Origin: a bacterium
GTDB taxonomy: Bacteria > Vulcanimicrobiota > Xenobia > Xenobiales > JADMJV01
Direction of reading: 5' to 3'
NCBI GenBank assembly: GCA_018780265.1
Contig: JADMJV010000110.1
Span: 1 to 64,000, forward strand
DNA length: 64,000 bases
In this document: positions 43,271-52,600 of the stretch, one piece after another
How positions within the stretch are numbered: the first letter of the stretch is position 1
Layout of the letters: every line of letters starts with the position of its first letter
Position numbers and translations under genes: made by a program
Notes under the pieces: model-generated
What the model saw: only the letters and a program-made list of their open reading frames with translations
Databases searched by the model: none
What the model was told of the DNA's origin: nothing

Positions 43271-43962
43271 AAGCCGTCATCCTGGCCGCCGGCCTGGGCT
43301 CCCGGCTGGGTTTTAACCGCCCCAAAGGCCTGCTCGCCCCCGGAAAAGAGACGCTGGTCCAGCGATCGGTGCGCCTGCTGACCCAGGCCGGACTGGCCCC
43401 GGTGACCCTGGTGGTCGGCCATCAGGCCGATCAATACCGGGGTCTGCCCGAACCGCTGCGCTTTGTAGACAATCCCGAGTATGCCAGCACCGGGTCCTTG
43501 CGGTCGTTGATGCTTGCTCACCAGGTGCTGCAAGACGACCTGCTGGTGCTGGAGTCGGACCTGCTCTATGAAAGCCGAGCCCTGGATTGCCTGCTAAAGT
43601 GCCCGGAGCCCAACGCCATCCTGACCTCGGGGTGGACAGGCGCTGGCGATGAAGTATGGATTGACGCGCCCGACGCGCGGCTGCGCAATATGAGCAAGGA
43701 CAGATCTCAGTTGGAGCGGAGTCCGGACGGGGAATTCGTGGGAATTTGCCGGTTTTCGCTGGGATTGCTGCAAGATTTGCAAAGCTGGGGGGCCACTCGG
43801 CCCGAAGCCCACTATGAAAGTGACGGACTGGTGGCCCTGTGCGAAAAACACAGATTGGATACCGTCCACGTGGACGACCTGATCTGGTGTGAGGTGGACG
43901 ATCCGCATCACTGGGAACGTTGTCAGCAATTGATTTTACCCCGATTGAGAGAAATAGAGTGA
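43267..43962 (+). CDS. Sugar-phosphate-type nucleotidyltransferase (stand-alone)
   Basis: 231 residues with the N-terminal nucleotidyltransferase signature VKAVILAAGLGSRLGFNRPK, where the Gly-rich loop and the basic residue bind the NTP, and with VLESDLLYES carrying the acidic metal-binding residue. Phosphonate operons often contain CTP:phosphonate or CTP:phosphocholine cytidylyltransferases of this fold (for example PntC). It therefore probably activates a phosphonate headgroup. The GTG start overlaps the ppd stop (GTGA), and its own stop overlaps the next gene in the same way. A second copy of the fold is fused to PEP mutase downstream. Confidence 0.8.
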   Translation: MKAVILAAGLGSRLGFNRPKGLLAPGKETLVQRSVRLLTQAGLAPVTLVVGHQADQYRGLPEPLRFVDNPEYASTGSLRSLMLAHQVLQDDLLVLESDLLYESRALDCLLKCPEPNAILTSGWTGAGDEVWIDAPDARLRNMSKDRSQLERSPDGEFVGICRFSLGLLQDLQSWGATRPEAHYESDGLVALCEKHRLDTVHVDDLIWCEVDDPHHWERCQQLILPRLREIE

Positions 43963-45536
43963 AAAAAACCACCCGTTTGCGCCAACTGTTGCAGAGCCCC
44001 GAACTGGAGTTCTTGCTGGAAGCGCACAATGCCCTGAGCGCCAAGATTGCCGAAGAGGCCGGATTTCCGGCCATCTGGGCCAGCGGACTGAGTATGTCCG
44101 CCCAGTTTGGCGTGCGCGACAGCAACGAAGCCAGTTGGAGCCAGGTGGTGGACGCCCTGGAGTTTATGAGCGACGCCACCCAGGTGCCCATCCTGGTGGA
44201 TGGCGACACCGGCTACGGAAACTTCAACAGCCTGCGCCGCCTGGTGCGCAAACTGGAGCAACGCGAGCTGGCCGGGGTGTGTATCGAGGACAAGGAGTTT
44301 CCTAAGACCAACAGCTTTGGCGCCAGCGACCGCCAGGTTCTGGCCTCGGTGGACGAATTTTGTGGCAAGATCAAAGCAGCCAAGGACAGTCAGCTGGATC
44401 CGGACTTCGTGGTGGTGGCGCGTGTCGAAGCTCTCATCGCCGGAGCCGGCATGGAGGAAGCGCTGCGGCGAGCCGAAGCCTATCACGCGGCCGGGGCCGA
44501 TGCGGTACTGATTCACAGCAAGAAGACCCGGGCCGATGAGGTGATCGAATTTTCCCGTCAATGGGCCGCGCGCTGCCCGTTGGTGATCGTGCCCACCAAA
44601 TACTACAGCACTCCCGTGGAAGTCTTTCGCAAAGCCGGTTTCAGCCTGGCGATCTGGGCCAACCACCTGCTACGCGCCAGCATTCCAGCCATGCAGTCGG
44701 CCGCCCGGCGCATTCGCCAACAGCAGGGTGTAGTGGCCATCGAAGATCAGATCGCCGGGCTGGACGAAGTCTTTCGCTTGCAGGGCGCCGAGGAGTTGGC
44801 CCAGGCCGAGCGGACCTACGCGCCCGCCCCCGGTCGCGGCGTTTTGGCCGTGCTGCTGGCGGCCAGTCGAGGGCGAGAACTGGAGTCGCTGACCGTGGAC
44901 CGGCCCAAGGCCATGCTGCACATTGCCGGCAAGCCGATTTTGCAGCGATTGGTGGAAGAATGCCGACGTCAGGGAATTCACGGCATACGGGTGGTGGCCG
45001 GTTACCAAGCGGAAACGGTGATCCTGGAGGGGGTCGAGGTCGTGGTCAACGAGGCCCACGAGAGCACCGGAGAGCTCGCCTCGCTACGCCTGGCCCTACC
45101 CCACGAGGGACAGGCGCTGATTGTTTACGGCGACCTGTTGATGCGCAGTTCGGTATTGCGCGATGTGCTGGAAATTCCAGGCGATGCGGTGGCTGTAGTC
45201 GACTCCCTGACCACCGAGGGTCCGGACAACGACTATGCCCAGTGTAGCGCTCCCGACGACCGCTCCTTGTTTGGACCCGCCATCACGGTAGAACGGATGG
45301 TGAGCAGTGATCGGCCCAATCAAGGACGCTGGATCGGTCTGTTGCGCCTGGGCGGACCGGCCCTGGAAGCGGCTCACCAAGTGCTGCAGCACCTACCGGA
45401 CGGGTCGATCAGCGATTTGATCAACGCTCTGGTTGAGGCCGGCACTGCGATCCAGGTCCACTACATCCACGGTCACTGGCTTGATGTGAATCGGCTGGAG
45501 GACCTCGAGAAAGCGGACGCCTTCGCCCGGGCGTAA
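43959..45536 (+). CDS. pepM: Phosphoenolpyruvate mutase fused to nucleotidyltransferase
   Basis: 525 residues. The N-terminal half (to about 290) is a PEP mutase TIM barrel: VDGDTGYGN and the diagnostic EDKEFPKTNS (EDKxxxxxNS), which separates the mutase from isocitrate-lyase-family relatives. It converts PEP to phosphonopyruvate, creating the C-P bond. The C-terminal half (about 300-525) is a nucleotidyltransferase (LAVLLAASRGRELESLTVDR, LIVYGDLLMRSSV), similar in fold to the preceding gene. The GTG start overlaps that gene by GTGA. The 3' end overlaps the convergent hydrolase gene by 64 bp. Confidence 0.93.
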   Translation: MKKTTRLRQLLQSPELEFLLEAHNALSAKIAEEAGFPAIWASGLSMSAQFGVRDSNEASWSQVVDALEFMSDATQVPILVDGDTGYGNFNSLRRLVRKLEQRELAGVCIEDKEFPKTNSFGASDRQVLASVDEFCGKIKAAKDSQLDPDFVVVARVEALIAGAGMEEALRRAEAYHAAGADAVLIHSKKTRADEVIEFSRQWAARCPLVIVPTKYYSTPVEVFRKAGFSLAIWANHLLRASIPAMQSAARRIRQQQGVVAIEDQIAGLDEVFRLQGAEELAQAERTYAPAPGRGVLAVLLAASRGRELESLTVDRPKAMLHIAGKPILQRLVEECRRQGIHGIRVVAGYQAETVILEGVEVVVNEAHESTGELASLRLALPHEGQALIVYGDLLMRSSVLRDVLEIPGDAVAVVDSLTTEGPDNDYAQCSAPDDRSLFGPAITVERMVSSDRPNQGRWIGLLRLGGPALEAAHQVLQHLPDGSISDLINALVEAGTAIQVHYIHGHWLDVNRLEDLEKADAFARA

Positions 45537-46351
45537 AATCTGCGCAACCGCTCCACATATTCGGGTCCGGCCAGCACTCGCAAATTGTTGTGATCGGCCC
45601 CTTTTACCATCCAAAATTCCTTGGGCTGCGGGGCGGCCGCAAAGAGCGCCCGCCCCATCGAGGCCGGTATCATGCTGTCCTGGTCGCCATGCATGACCAG
45701 CACAGGCACTTTGAGGCTGGCCACCGTGGTCACACTGCAATAGTGCGTATGCAGCGTGGCGGCGGCCACTCCGCCATACAATCGTCGGGCCATGTCTTTG
45801 GCGGACGTGAAGGTGGACTCCAGGATGAGTCCGGCGCAAGGTTTTTCGGAAGCCAACTGGACGGCAACCGCCCCACCCAACGACTGACCGTGAATCAGCA
45901 GTTGCTGCGGTTTGACGCCGCGTTTCAGGCACTGTTGATAGGCTGCCCGGGCGTCCTTTTGAAGACCGGCCTCGGACGGGTAGCCCTGACTGAGGCCATA
46001 ACCGCGATAGTCCACCAGCAACGCACCAAATCCGGCCCGGTGGAAATAGGTCAGAGTGGGCTGCATACCCGACAGACTGCCCCCGTTGCCGTGGAAGTAC
46101 AGGACGGTCGGGGCTCCTGGAGGGGCTGGTAGCCACCATGCATTGAGGCGAACCTTGTCTTCGGCTGCAAAGTAGAGGTCTTTGATGCCCAGCCCCAGCG
46201 ACCCGGGATCGAGCGTCCGGCCGCGGGTGGGATGGTAGATCAACTTTTGCTCCGGTAGTTGCTCCACTGCGCTCATGTCAGGGTGAGGTGGCCTGGCCTG
46301 TAAGTAGCGGGACAACAAGGCCGCGAAGGCGAGAAAAGCCCAGTTCTTCAT
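45473..46351 (-). CDS. Alpha/beta hydrolase (BEM46/ABHD13-like)
   Basis: 292 residues. An N-terminal hydrophobic segment suggests a membrane anchor or signal. The fold is clear: YFHGNGGSLSGM (oxyanion), LIHGQSLGGAVAVQLA (nucleophile Ser in GQSLG), VLVMHGDQDSMIP (catalytic Asp) and GADHNNL (catalytic His). Family members hydrolyse esters, lipids or thioesters; the substrate is unknown. Its last 64 bp overlap the 3' end of pepM tail to tail, where the C-terminus becomes Ser-rich. The terminator-type hairpin at 46404-46444 lies upstream and belongs to another transcript. Confidence 0.88.
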   Translation of the reverse strand: MKNWAFLAFAALLSRYLQARPPHPDMSAVEQLPEQKLIYHPTRGRTLDPGSLGLGIKDLYFAAEDKVRLNAWWLPAPPGAPTVLYFHGNGGSLSGMQPTLTYFHRAGFGALLVDYRGYGLSQGYPSEAGLQKDARAAYQQCLKRGVKPQQLLIHGQSLGGAVAVQLASEKPCAGLILESTFTSAKDMARRLYGGVAAATLHTHYCSVTTVASLKVPVLVMHGDQDSMIPASMGRALFAAAPQPKEFWMVKGADHNNLRVLAGPEYVERLRRFYARAKASAFSRSSSRFTSSQ

Positions 46352-46403
46352 AGGAGAAAGGTTCCAGCCGGGCCAGGGTGTCCCTGGTGCGCGAAAAACT
46401 CTT

Positions 46404-46444
46404 CAGAAAAGGAAAAAGGGCAAGACCTCGATGAACTTGCCCTT
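46404..46444 (-). terminator. Minus-strand intrinsic terminator
   Basis: AAGGGCAAG (46416-46424) pairs with CTTGCCCTT (46436-46444). Read on the minus strand, the hairpin is followed by a T-rich tract (TTTTCCTTTTC). It would end transcripts coming from the methyltransferase side before the hydrolase gene. Confidence 0.65.
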
Positions 46445-46445
46445 C

Positions 46446-46772
46446 CTACTTGGCACTTGCGTGCCTATGGTGTCTCTGGCCTAGGATACAGAAACAAAAT
46501 GCTACAACGTTTCGCTGTCCATAATCAGAATTAGGCTTTAAGGCTATTTCTGGTGGATGGTTACCCATCCTAGCAATCTGCCTCCCGAAGGTGACAGGGT
46601 GCATACGGTGCTCGTCGTGGACAACTAGAGCTTCCTGGATCACTCTGGTGAAACGTCTCCGAAGAGAACGTAGCAGTTGGTGCCGAAGCACCGGGGTAGG
46701 TATCGGTTCCTCCGTCCGCTCGAGGTCTTGCTTGCCTAGACTACTCGGGCGGACCCCATGCATGCAAGCCAA
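46446..46772 (-). CDS. Uncertain 108-residue ORF
   Basis: An open frame that ends two bases before the terminator hairpin, which is the best argument for it being real. The predicted protein is basic, has no signal peptide, and contains clusters of His and Cys near the end (AFCFCILGQRHHRHA). Codon use and composition are not typical of the neighbouring genes, and the stretch looks more AT-rich. It could be a decayed gene. No family is recognised. Confidence 0.25.
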   Translation of the reverse strand: MACMHGVRPSSLGKQDLERTEEPIPTPVLRHQLLRSLRRRFTRVIQEALVVHDEHRMHPVTFGRQIARMGNHPPEIALKPNSDYGQRNVVAFCFCILGQRHHRHASAK

Positions 46773-46776
46773 CAGA

Positions 46777-46807
46777 CGTTCGATTGGAAAATATTTTTCC
46801 TCGAACG
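46777..46807. other. Bulged hairpin next to methyltransferase stop
   Basis: CGTTCGA-TT-GGAAAA pairs with TTTTCC-TCGAACG around a TAT loop (thirteen pairs and a two-base bulge). It lies 7 bp beyond the minus-strand stop at 46815. No T tract follows, so it is not a classical terminator; it may stabilise the mRNA 3' end or be a protein-binding site. Confidence 0.4.
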
Positions 46808-46814
46808 ATAGAAG

Positions 46815-47708
46815 CTACTCGGCCTTACGCGCCAAGGCGTAGCGCCGACAGCCTTCGAGCCAACCCATAGAAACCGCCAACCGGTCGATCCAGATTAGCA
46901 AGGGGAGCCACAACCAGCGAAATCTGACTGGCAAAGAAGGCAGCCAGAGGTCGGTCAGAGCCCGAAAACGCCCCTGCTCCATGACTTCGAACATGCCCTG
47001 AAAAACGGCGAAAACTTCGCCTTCGGAACTGGCCTTAGGATTGCGCCATCCGCGCAGACTGTCTTTGGCGAAGCTGGCCCGGACCTCGCGTCGCAAATTC
47101 CACAGATCGGACTGGATGCCACTCCAGCGGCGTCGGCGCTGATAATAGCCGGCCAGGCGGTCGACGGTCAACGTGGTGGGCTCGGTACCTTCGTAGTAGT
47201 ACACGGTACCGCCCGGACTGAGCAGACGGTGAATCTTTTCCAGCAGCGGAGCGGCCTCTTCGCTCTGACTGAGGGCCAGGTTGCACAGAATCAGGTCAAA
47301 ACTTTCGTCCTCCGCCTTCAGGTCGAGAAAGTCTTCTTCGCGCAGTTCCACCTGCCCCATCGACCCACCCAATCGATTTTCACTCTGCAGTTGGCCCCAC
47401 ATCAGCGGACGCAAGCGCGTATCCAGTCCCAACAATTGGGCCTGAGGCGCCACCTTGGCCAGTTCCCAGAGCAGCCAACCCGAGCCGCAGCGAATGTCCA
47501 ACACGCGCCGCGCTCCCTTGGCCACAGCCTTCAAGCGCCGTAAGGCACGGCCACCATAGATCCAGCGAAAGGGCCACAAAGCCGGGTTGGTGGCCACATC
47601 GGGGGCGGTCAGACCCATGCGAAACAGCCAGCTGGCTTGGGGAGCTCGGGGAGCCTGGGGCTCCTCCCAGGGATGAGGCTTCTTACTTGGCTTTGAGGTG
47701 CTGTCCAT
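46815..47708 (-). CDS. Class I SAM-dependent methyltransferase
   Basis: 297 residues. VLDIRCGSGWLLWELAK (motif I, SAM-binding GxGxG variant), LLGLDTRLRPL (acidic end of strand 2), FDLILCNLALSQ (motif IV) and HRLLSPGGTVYYYEG (post-motif) define a Rossmann-fold methyltransferase of the ubiE type. The C-terminal third is helical and rich in Trp and Leu (LPSLPVRFRWLWLPLLIWID), possibly membrane-associated. The ATG at 47708 (MDSTSKPS) is chosen over the longer frame because the extra 24 residues lie in the promoter region of the divergent TerC gene. The substrate is unknown. Confidence 0.8.
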   Translation of the reverse strand: MDSTSKPSKKPHPWEEPQAPRAPQASWLFRMGLTAPDVATNPALWPFRWIYGGRALRRLKAVAKGARRVLDIRCGSGWLLWELAKVAPQAQLLGLDTRLRPLMWGQLQSENRLGGSMGQVELREEDFLDLKAEDESFDLILCNLALSQSEEAAPLLEKIHRLLSPGGTVYYYEGTEPTTLTVDRLAGYYQRRRRWSGIQSDLWNLRREVRASFAKDSLRGWRNPKASSEGEVFAVFQGMFEVMEQGRFRALTDLWLPSLPVRFRWLWLPLLIWIDRLAVSMGWLEGCRRYALARKAE

Positions 47709-47726
47709 GAATTTAGCTTTGTGAAA

Positions 47727-47755
47727 TTGAAGCGGCAACCTTCCAGGGATATTGA
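47727..47755 (+). promoter_or_regulatory. Candidate promoter of the TerC gene
   Basis: TTGAAG (47727-47732) and TATTGA (47750-47755) are separated by 17 bp and lie 25 bp before ATG 47780. AGGA follows 7 nt before the start codon. No Mn2+ riboswitch of the yybP-ykoY type is visible in the 71-bp leader region. Confidence 0.45.
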
Positions 47756-47779
47756 ACCTGGACGCTAAAGGAAAATTCA

Positions 47780-48721
47780 ATGGATCACGCCCTCCACTGG
47801 ACAGGTTTCAATCTTTTCGTATTTCTGCTGCTCGGACTGGACCTCATCACGTCCCGTCCCCAGGATGGCCCTTTGACTTTGCGCCAGGCCATCACTCGCT
47901 CCATTTTTTGGATTCTGGTAGGGCTCGGAGTCAACGTCTGGGTCTACCACGAGATGGGCGCCCCCCAAGCGATGGACTTTCTCTCTGCCTATCTGCTCGA
48001 AAAAAGCCTGAGCGTGGACAACCTCTTTGTCTTCTTGATCATCTTTCGCTACTTCAAAGTGCCCCAGCCGAGCCAACAGCGGGTGCTACTGTTTGGAGTG
48101 CTGGGCGCCCTGATCATGCGTGGCTCACTCATTTTTGTGGGTATCGGGCTGGTCAACCGCTATCACTGGATCCTGTATCTATTTGGTATCATCCTGATTG
48201 TCAGCGGCATCAAGATGGGAATGAGCGACGAAGAGGCGGATGTCGACCCGGAACAAAACTGGGTGGTAAAATGGGTTCGCCGCCACTTCCCGCTGCATCC
48301 ACAGTATGTGGGCCGGCAATTTTTTGTGAACATCGACGGGTGCCGATTGATCACACCGCTCTTCATTGTTTTGGTGGCCATCGAGACCACTGACCTGGTT
48401 TTTGCCCTCGACAGCATTCCGGCCGTCTTTGCCGTGACCCAGGATTCTTTCATCGTCTACTCCTCCAACGTGATGGCCATCTTGGGACTGCGCGCCCTCT
48501 ACTTTGCCCTGGCCGGCATGATGGGCATGTTTCACTATTTACAGATAGGACTGTCGGTCATTCTGGTCTTCATCGGCGTCGAAATGCTGGCCAGCAACTA
48601 CGTGCACATCAGCACTCCGGTTGAACTGGGGGTGATTGCCGGCCTGCTGGGCCTGTCGGTGGCCGCCAGTATCCTCTTTCCCAAGAAGGAAGAGATCGAG
48701 GCTGCCCCCGAGGAAAGCTGA
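47780..48721 (+). CDS. TerC/Alx-family membrane protein
   Basis: 313 residues with about eight membrane helices. The family motif EKSLSVDNLFVFLIIF and the paired acidic segment ETTDLVFALDSIPAVFAVT are the metal-coordinating sites of the TerC/Alx family, which in several bacteria handles Mn2+ export or tellurite-linked stress. It acts in the cytoplasmic membrane. AGGA precedes ATG. It is divergent from the methyltransferase gene and followed 80 bp later by a FabG-type reductase gene on the same strand, but no clear functional link is visible. Confidence 0.93.
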   Translation: MDHALHWTGFNLFVFLLLGLDLITSRPQDGPLTLRQAITRSIFWILVGLGVNVWVYHEMGAPQAMDFLSAYLLEKSLSVDNLFVFLIIFRYFKVPQPSQQRVLLFGVLGALIMRGSLIFVGIGLVNRYHWILYLFGIILIVSGIKMGMSDEEADVDPEQNWVVKWVRRHFPLHPQYVGRQFFVNIDGCRLITPLFIVLVAIETTDLVFALDSIPAVFAVTQDSFIVYSSNVMAILGLRALYFALAGMMGMFHYLQIGLSVILVFIGVEMLASNYVHISTPVELGVIAGLLGLSVAASILFPKKEEIEAAPEES

Positions 48722-48801
48722 CGCCCCTCTCAAACTGCTGGTGCAATCTTTCTGCAGCCGCCTGACCTTATGCATTCAGGCCACCAGAAAATGAGGGAGT
48801 A

Positions 48802-49551
48802 GTGAGTAAATTGAGACTGAAAGATAAAGTAGCCATCGTCACCGGAGCTGGACGAGGCATTGGTTTAGTGACCGCCCAGACTTTCGCCCGCGAGGGAGCC
48901 AAAGTTGCACTATGCGACCTGGACATGCCCGAGATGGAAGCGGCAACCGCCCAAATCAAGCAGGCCGGGGGTGAAGCGATGGCCGTCCAGGCCAACACCG
49001 CCCAACGGGCTTCGGTGCAGGATTTATTAGACAAGGTGATGGCCGCCTACGGTCGCGTGGACATTTTGGTCAATAACGCCGGTATCATCCGCGATAAGCA
49101 ATTGCTGAAGATGGAAGACGCGGATTTCGATCAGGTCATCGAAGTCAATTTGAAGGGCGTCTACATGTGCACCCGACTGGTGGCCGAAGCCATGGCCGCC
49201 CGGGGTGGCGGCGTGGTTCTCAACGCCTCCTCGGTAGTGGCCCTCTACGGCAACTTTGGGCAGACAAACTATGTGGCCAGCAAAGCCGGGGTGATCGGAA
49301 TGACCAAGGTTTGGGCCCGTGAACTGGGCCGCAAAGGCATTCGCGTCAACGCCGTGGCGCCCGGCTTTATCGAGACCCGCATGACCGAGGGTATCCCGGA
49401 CAAAGTCATCGAAAAGCTGATCGAAAAGGTGCCTCTGGGACGCATGGGCAAACCCCAGGACATCGCCAATGCTTATCTTTGGCTGGCCTCCGACGAGTCA
49501 TCCTACGTGACCGGCCACGTGCTGAGCGTGGACGGCGGCGCAGTTACCTAA
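48802..49551 (+). CDS. fabG: 3-oxoacyl-ACP reductase (FabG-type SDR)
   Basis: 249 residues with all the classical short-chain-dehydrogenase motifs: VTGAGRGIG (NAD(P) loop), NNAG, the catalytic Ser and YxxxK (ASSVVALYGNFGQTNYVASKAG) and VAPGFIETRM. The overall length and the C-terminal GHVLSVDGGAV match FabG, which reduces 3-oxoacyl-ACP in fatty-acid elongation; many paralogues reduce other substrates. The GTG start has GAGGG 4 nt before it. No other fatty-acid gene is nearby, so it may be a paralogue. Confidence 0.87.
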   Translation: MSKLRLKDKVAIVTGAGRGIGLVTAQTFAREGAKVALCDLDMPEMEAATAQIKQAGGEAMAVQANTAQRASVQDLLDKVMAAYGRVDILVNNAGIIRDKQLLKMEDADFDQVIEVNLKGVYMCTRLVAEAMAARGGGVVLNASSVVALYGNFGQTNYVASKAGVIGMTKVWARELGRKGIRVNAVAPGFIETRMTEGIPDKVIEKLIEKVPLGRMGKPQDIANAYLWLASDESSYVTGHVLSVDGGAVT

Positions 49552-49663
49552 AGACTGGGCTGGAGACGCCAACCTGTAGGCTGGCATCCGCCAGATACAG
49601 GTTGGCGTGGAGGGAACTTTCTCCAACCGTTTTGCAGTCTTCCAGGCACAAGGAGAGATTGTC

Positions 49664-52600
49664 ATGCGAAAACTGGTCATCACCCTGGGAATTTGCTCCA
49701 TCGCCCTGAATGGCTGCGGCAGCGACACCAGCGATAGCGCGGGCGCCGGCCTGCCCGGCAGCGCTGCCTCTAGCAGCACAGCCCCCCTGGTAGACGCCGT
49801 CAGCACGGGTCCTACCGGCCTTTTCAACTTCCCTCAAGTATCCGGTCAGGTGGACCTGCAAAACGCCCGCTCGGCCGTGGTGCGGCTGCGCTCCATCAAT
49901 AACGTTCTGCGGATTGAGGCGGTGCTCGACAACGGCCAGGTGATGCTGGCCGACGCCACCCTGGAGGAGGCCGATCGGCTGGCCCTGTCCGGTGCCGGCG
50001 ACCGGGCCCCCTCGGGCCAACCGGGCTTTATCTGGGTCACTCCCGTGTCCACCCTGCTGGCCGCCTACCGAGACGCCCACCCCGGCCTTACGGCTGGCCT
50101 CAACGACCTGCAAGCCATCAAACGCTTCCTCAAAATCAGCCCGAGCGAATCGCTGAACCGGCCTTTCAGCAGTCACTATCTCTCCCAGTTCTCGCCACGG
50201 GTTTTCGCTCAGGAAGCCGGCGGCCAGTCGCTGCCGGCCTTCGCCAGCAGCCTGGTCGCTCAGATCGACGCCGGCCAGGTGCGCCAATTCATAGAGACCC
50301 GTCCCATTTTTTTGCCTCGCGCCGAAGGCGCTCAGGGCAAAATTTTCCAAGATTTTGCAGCCCCCCTGGAAAACCCCCTCAACAATATCTGGTCGGGAGG
50401 GCTTACCCTGACCCTGCTTTCCAAAAGTGCCGGCTGGCTGGGCTCGCTCTTCGGACTCGGTAACGGCACCCAAAATGCGTTGCAGAACATCCAAAACCAG
50501 CTCAACCAGATCCAGACAGAACTAAACACTCTGAGCACCGATCTGGGCGTCATCAACCTGAGCAACACCGTTCAGCCCAGTATCGACCTGATCGGGCAGG
50601 CCCTGACGCTGCAAAACACCACACTGCAGTCCAACCTGCTCAACTACACGCCCTTCAGTGCCGACAATACTTTTCTGGGCAACATCGATGCCCAGTCCTG
50701 GGCCATTCCAGGCAACGTTACTGCGGCCCAAAACGCCACCCTGGTGATTCTGGGCACGGTTCTTAATACCGGCCCCTCCTCCGCTGGCAACCTGCTCACC
50801 TACCAGTTGCAAAACTCCGCCCAAAAATATGGCAGCGGCCTCAACAACTACCAAGGATTCAACGGTATCAATTGGGCCAATTATTATGACTTCCGCAACG
50901 ACATCGCGGCCACTCCCAAACTGGTCAACGCGGCCGGCTACTATGTAGGCGAAGTGACACTGGGGGCCAACTGGCTCTCAGAGTGCTCCACTCAATCGCG
51001 CTCGGCCAATAACACCAGCGCAACTACGATTTTAAGGGGCATTTCGCAGGCTCTCAATGGGTCTACGGGGACTCAGTCGGTAGCCAATCCCATCCCAGCC
51101 AATATGAGCAATGTGGGCAACGGACTGGCCGCTCTCAGCAAGCGCACCCTGCAACAAGGACCGGTGGCTCTGATCGGGGGGGACGGCCCCTGCCAGAATG
51201 TTTGCGCCGCCCCGGCCGACCCCGAGGTCGTGTCGGGCACCAAAGGATCGGGAATCCTGGACGGCACCCTGTGGGCAACCTATGCCGAAATCCCCGACCA
51301 GAGGCTGATATTCTCTTCACCCAGCCCTATCGACGCCCGTCATTACAACGTTAACGGTTGGTATGACTGGGTATTACCCAGTCAAAGTCAGGCCAAAATT
51401 TTGCTGAGTCGCGCCAAACTGGCCGCACAGAAGCAGGGCTACACGGGCAAAAACCCGGCGGCCTTTGGCCTCCATCAGATGGGCCTGATGAGCGGCAACA
51501 CCTACCAGACCGCTCAAAATCAAAGCAACGTCTTCATCTACACCGACTGGTCGTTAGACGACAAGACTCGTCCCCACCTGTATACCACCTCTTCTTCGGG
51601 AGATCACAAGGACGATGGCCTCAGCTATATCCTGGCCGAAGGCCAGACCCTTATCGATCCGGGCGTCCAACTCAGGGCCCTCTTCAGTCCCCAGAGCGGC
51701 TCCACGGGCCTGGCCATGCTGGTCAAACCTCTGCCCGGTGCGCCCAAAGGCTCCCAGCCCGACAGCGGAGGCCACTTGAGCGCCGGCCAGGCCTCCCAGA
51801 GCGGCGCCCCGGCGGCCGTAACCAGCAGTCAGTCTGCCCAAAAACTCGGATCCAGCCCTTTCTTTTGGAACAGCGACCTGGCCCTGGCCTGCAACTTCAT
51901 CCCCGACGAGGTGGTGGTCCAGCCTGATAGCGCCAACCCAAGCCAAATGAGGGCTTACGCCATCTGGACGGCGGGCCTGAGAGCCGCTCCTTCCGCCTAC
52001 ACCACCGGTATTTACAACCATAGTGAAGTGGGCAATTCGGGCTACAACAGCTACATTGGCAATTTTGGCTACTCCACCAGCGTCTTCGCCTCTAACTACC
52101 TGATTTATACCGACCTTACCGATGTCGCCGAATGGTTGAGCAGCAACACCAACTCGGTGGAGGTGGCCAATTTCCCCAGCCCGACCGTGACTGTAGTCAA
52201 CGGCACCCTGTCCTCGGCCCAAGGGGTGGCCATGTTCGAGAACGCCACGCTGGGCGCAAACAACACCACCATCCAGGGGGGAACGGTGGTCGACGGGTCG
52301 CTTGTGGCCGGCACCACTCAGGGAGGTGTCACTATGAATGGTCCTGCCTTCAGCGGAGATATCAACCAGGCAGGAGTCGTGAGCGGCACAAACTCCACCC
52401 CGGTTAACTCCAGCGTATCCGGTGGCAGTATCTCCAGCGGTAGCATCTCGGTCGGCTCCAGCGGCTTGCTGATCAACCCGGCCGACGGCACCGAGACGGG
52501 CACCATCGTCAATGGCACTTTCAGCGGGGCCACCCTGGAGCCCAGCCTGCTGAGCGTGCCCAGCAACGGCAGCGCCGGTCTGCTGACGGCCCATAGTACC

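Noticed and set aside
46446..46772. Transposase remnant
   Set aside because: No DDE or helix-turn-helix motif, no terminal inverted repeats and no target duplication could be seen.
47709..47779. yybP-ykoY Mn2+ riboswitch before the TerC gene
   Set aside because: The leader region is too short and lacks the conserved loop sequences.
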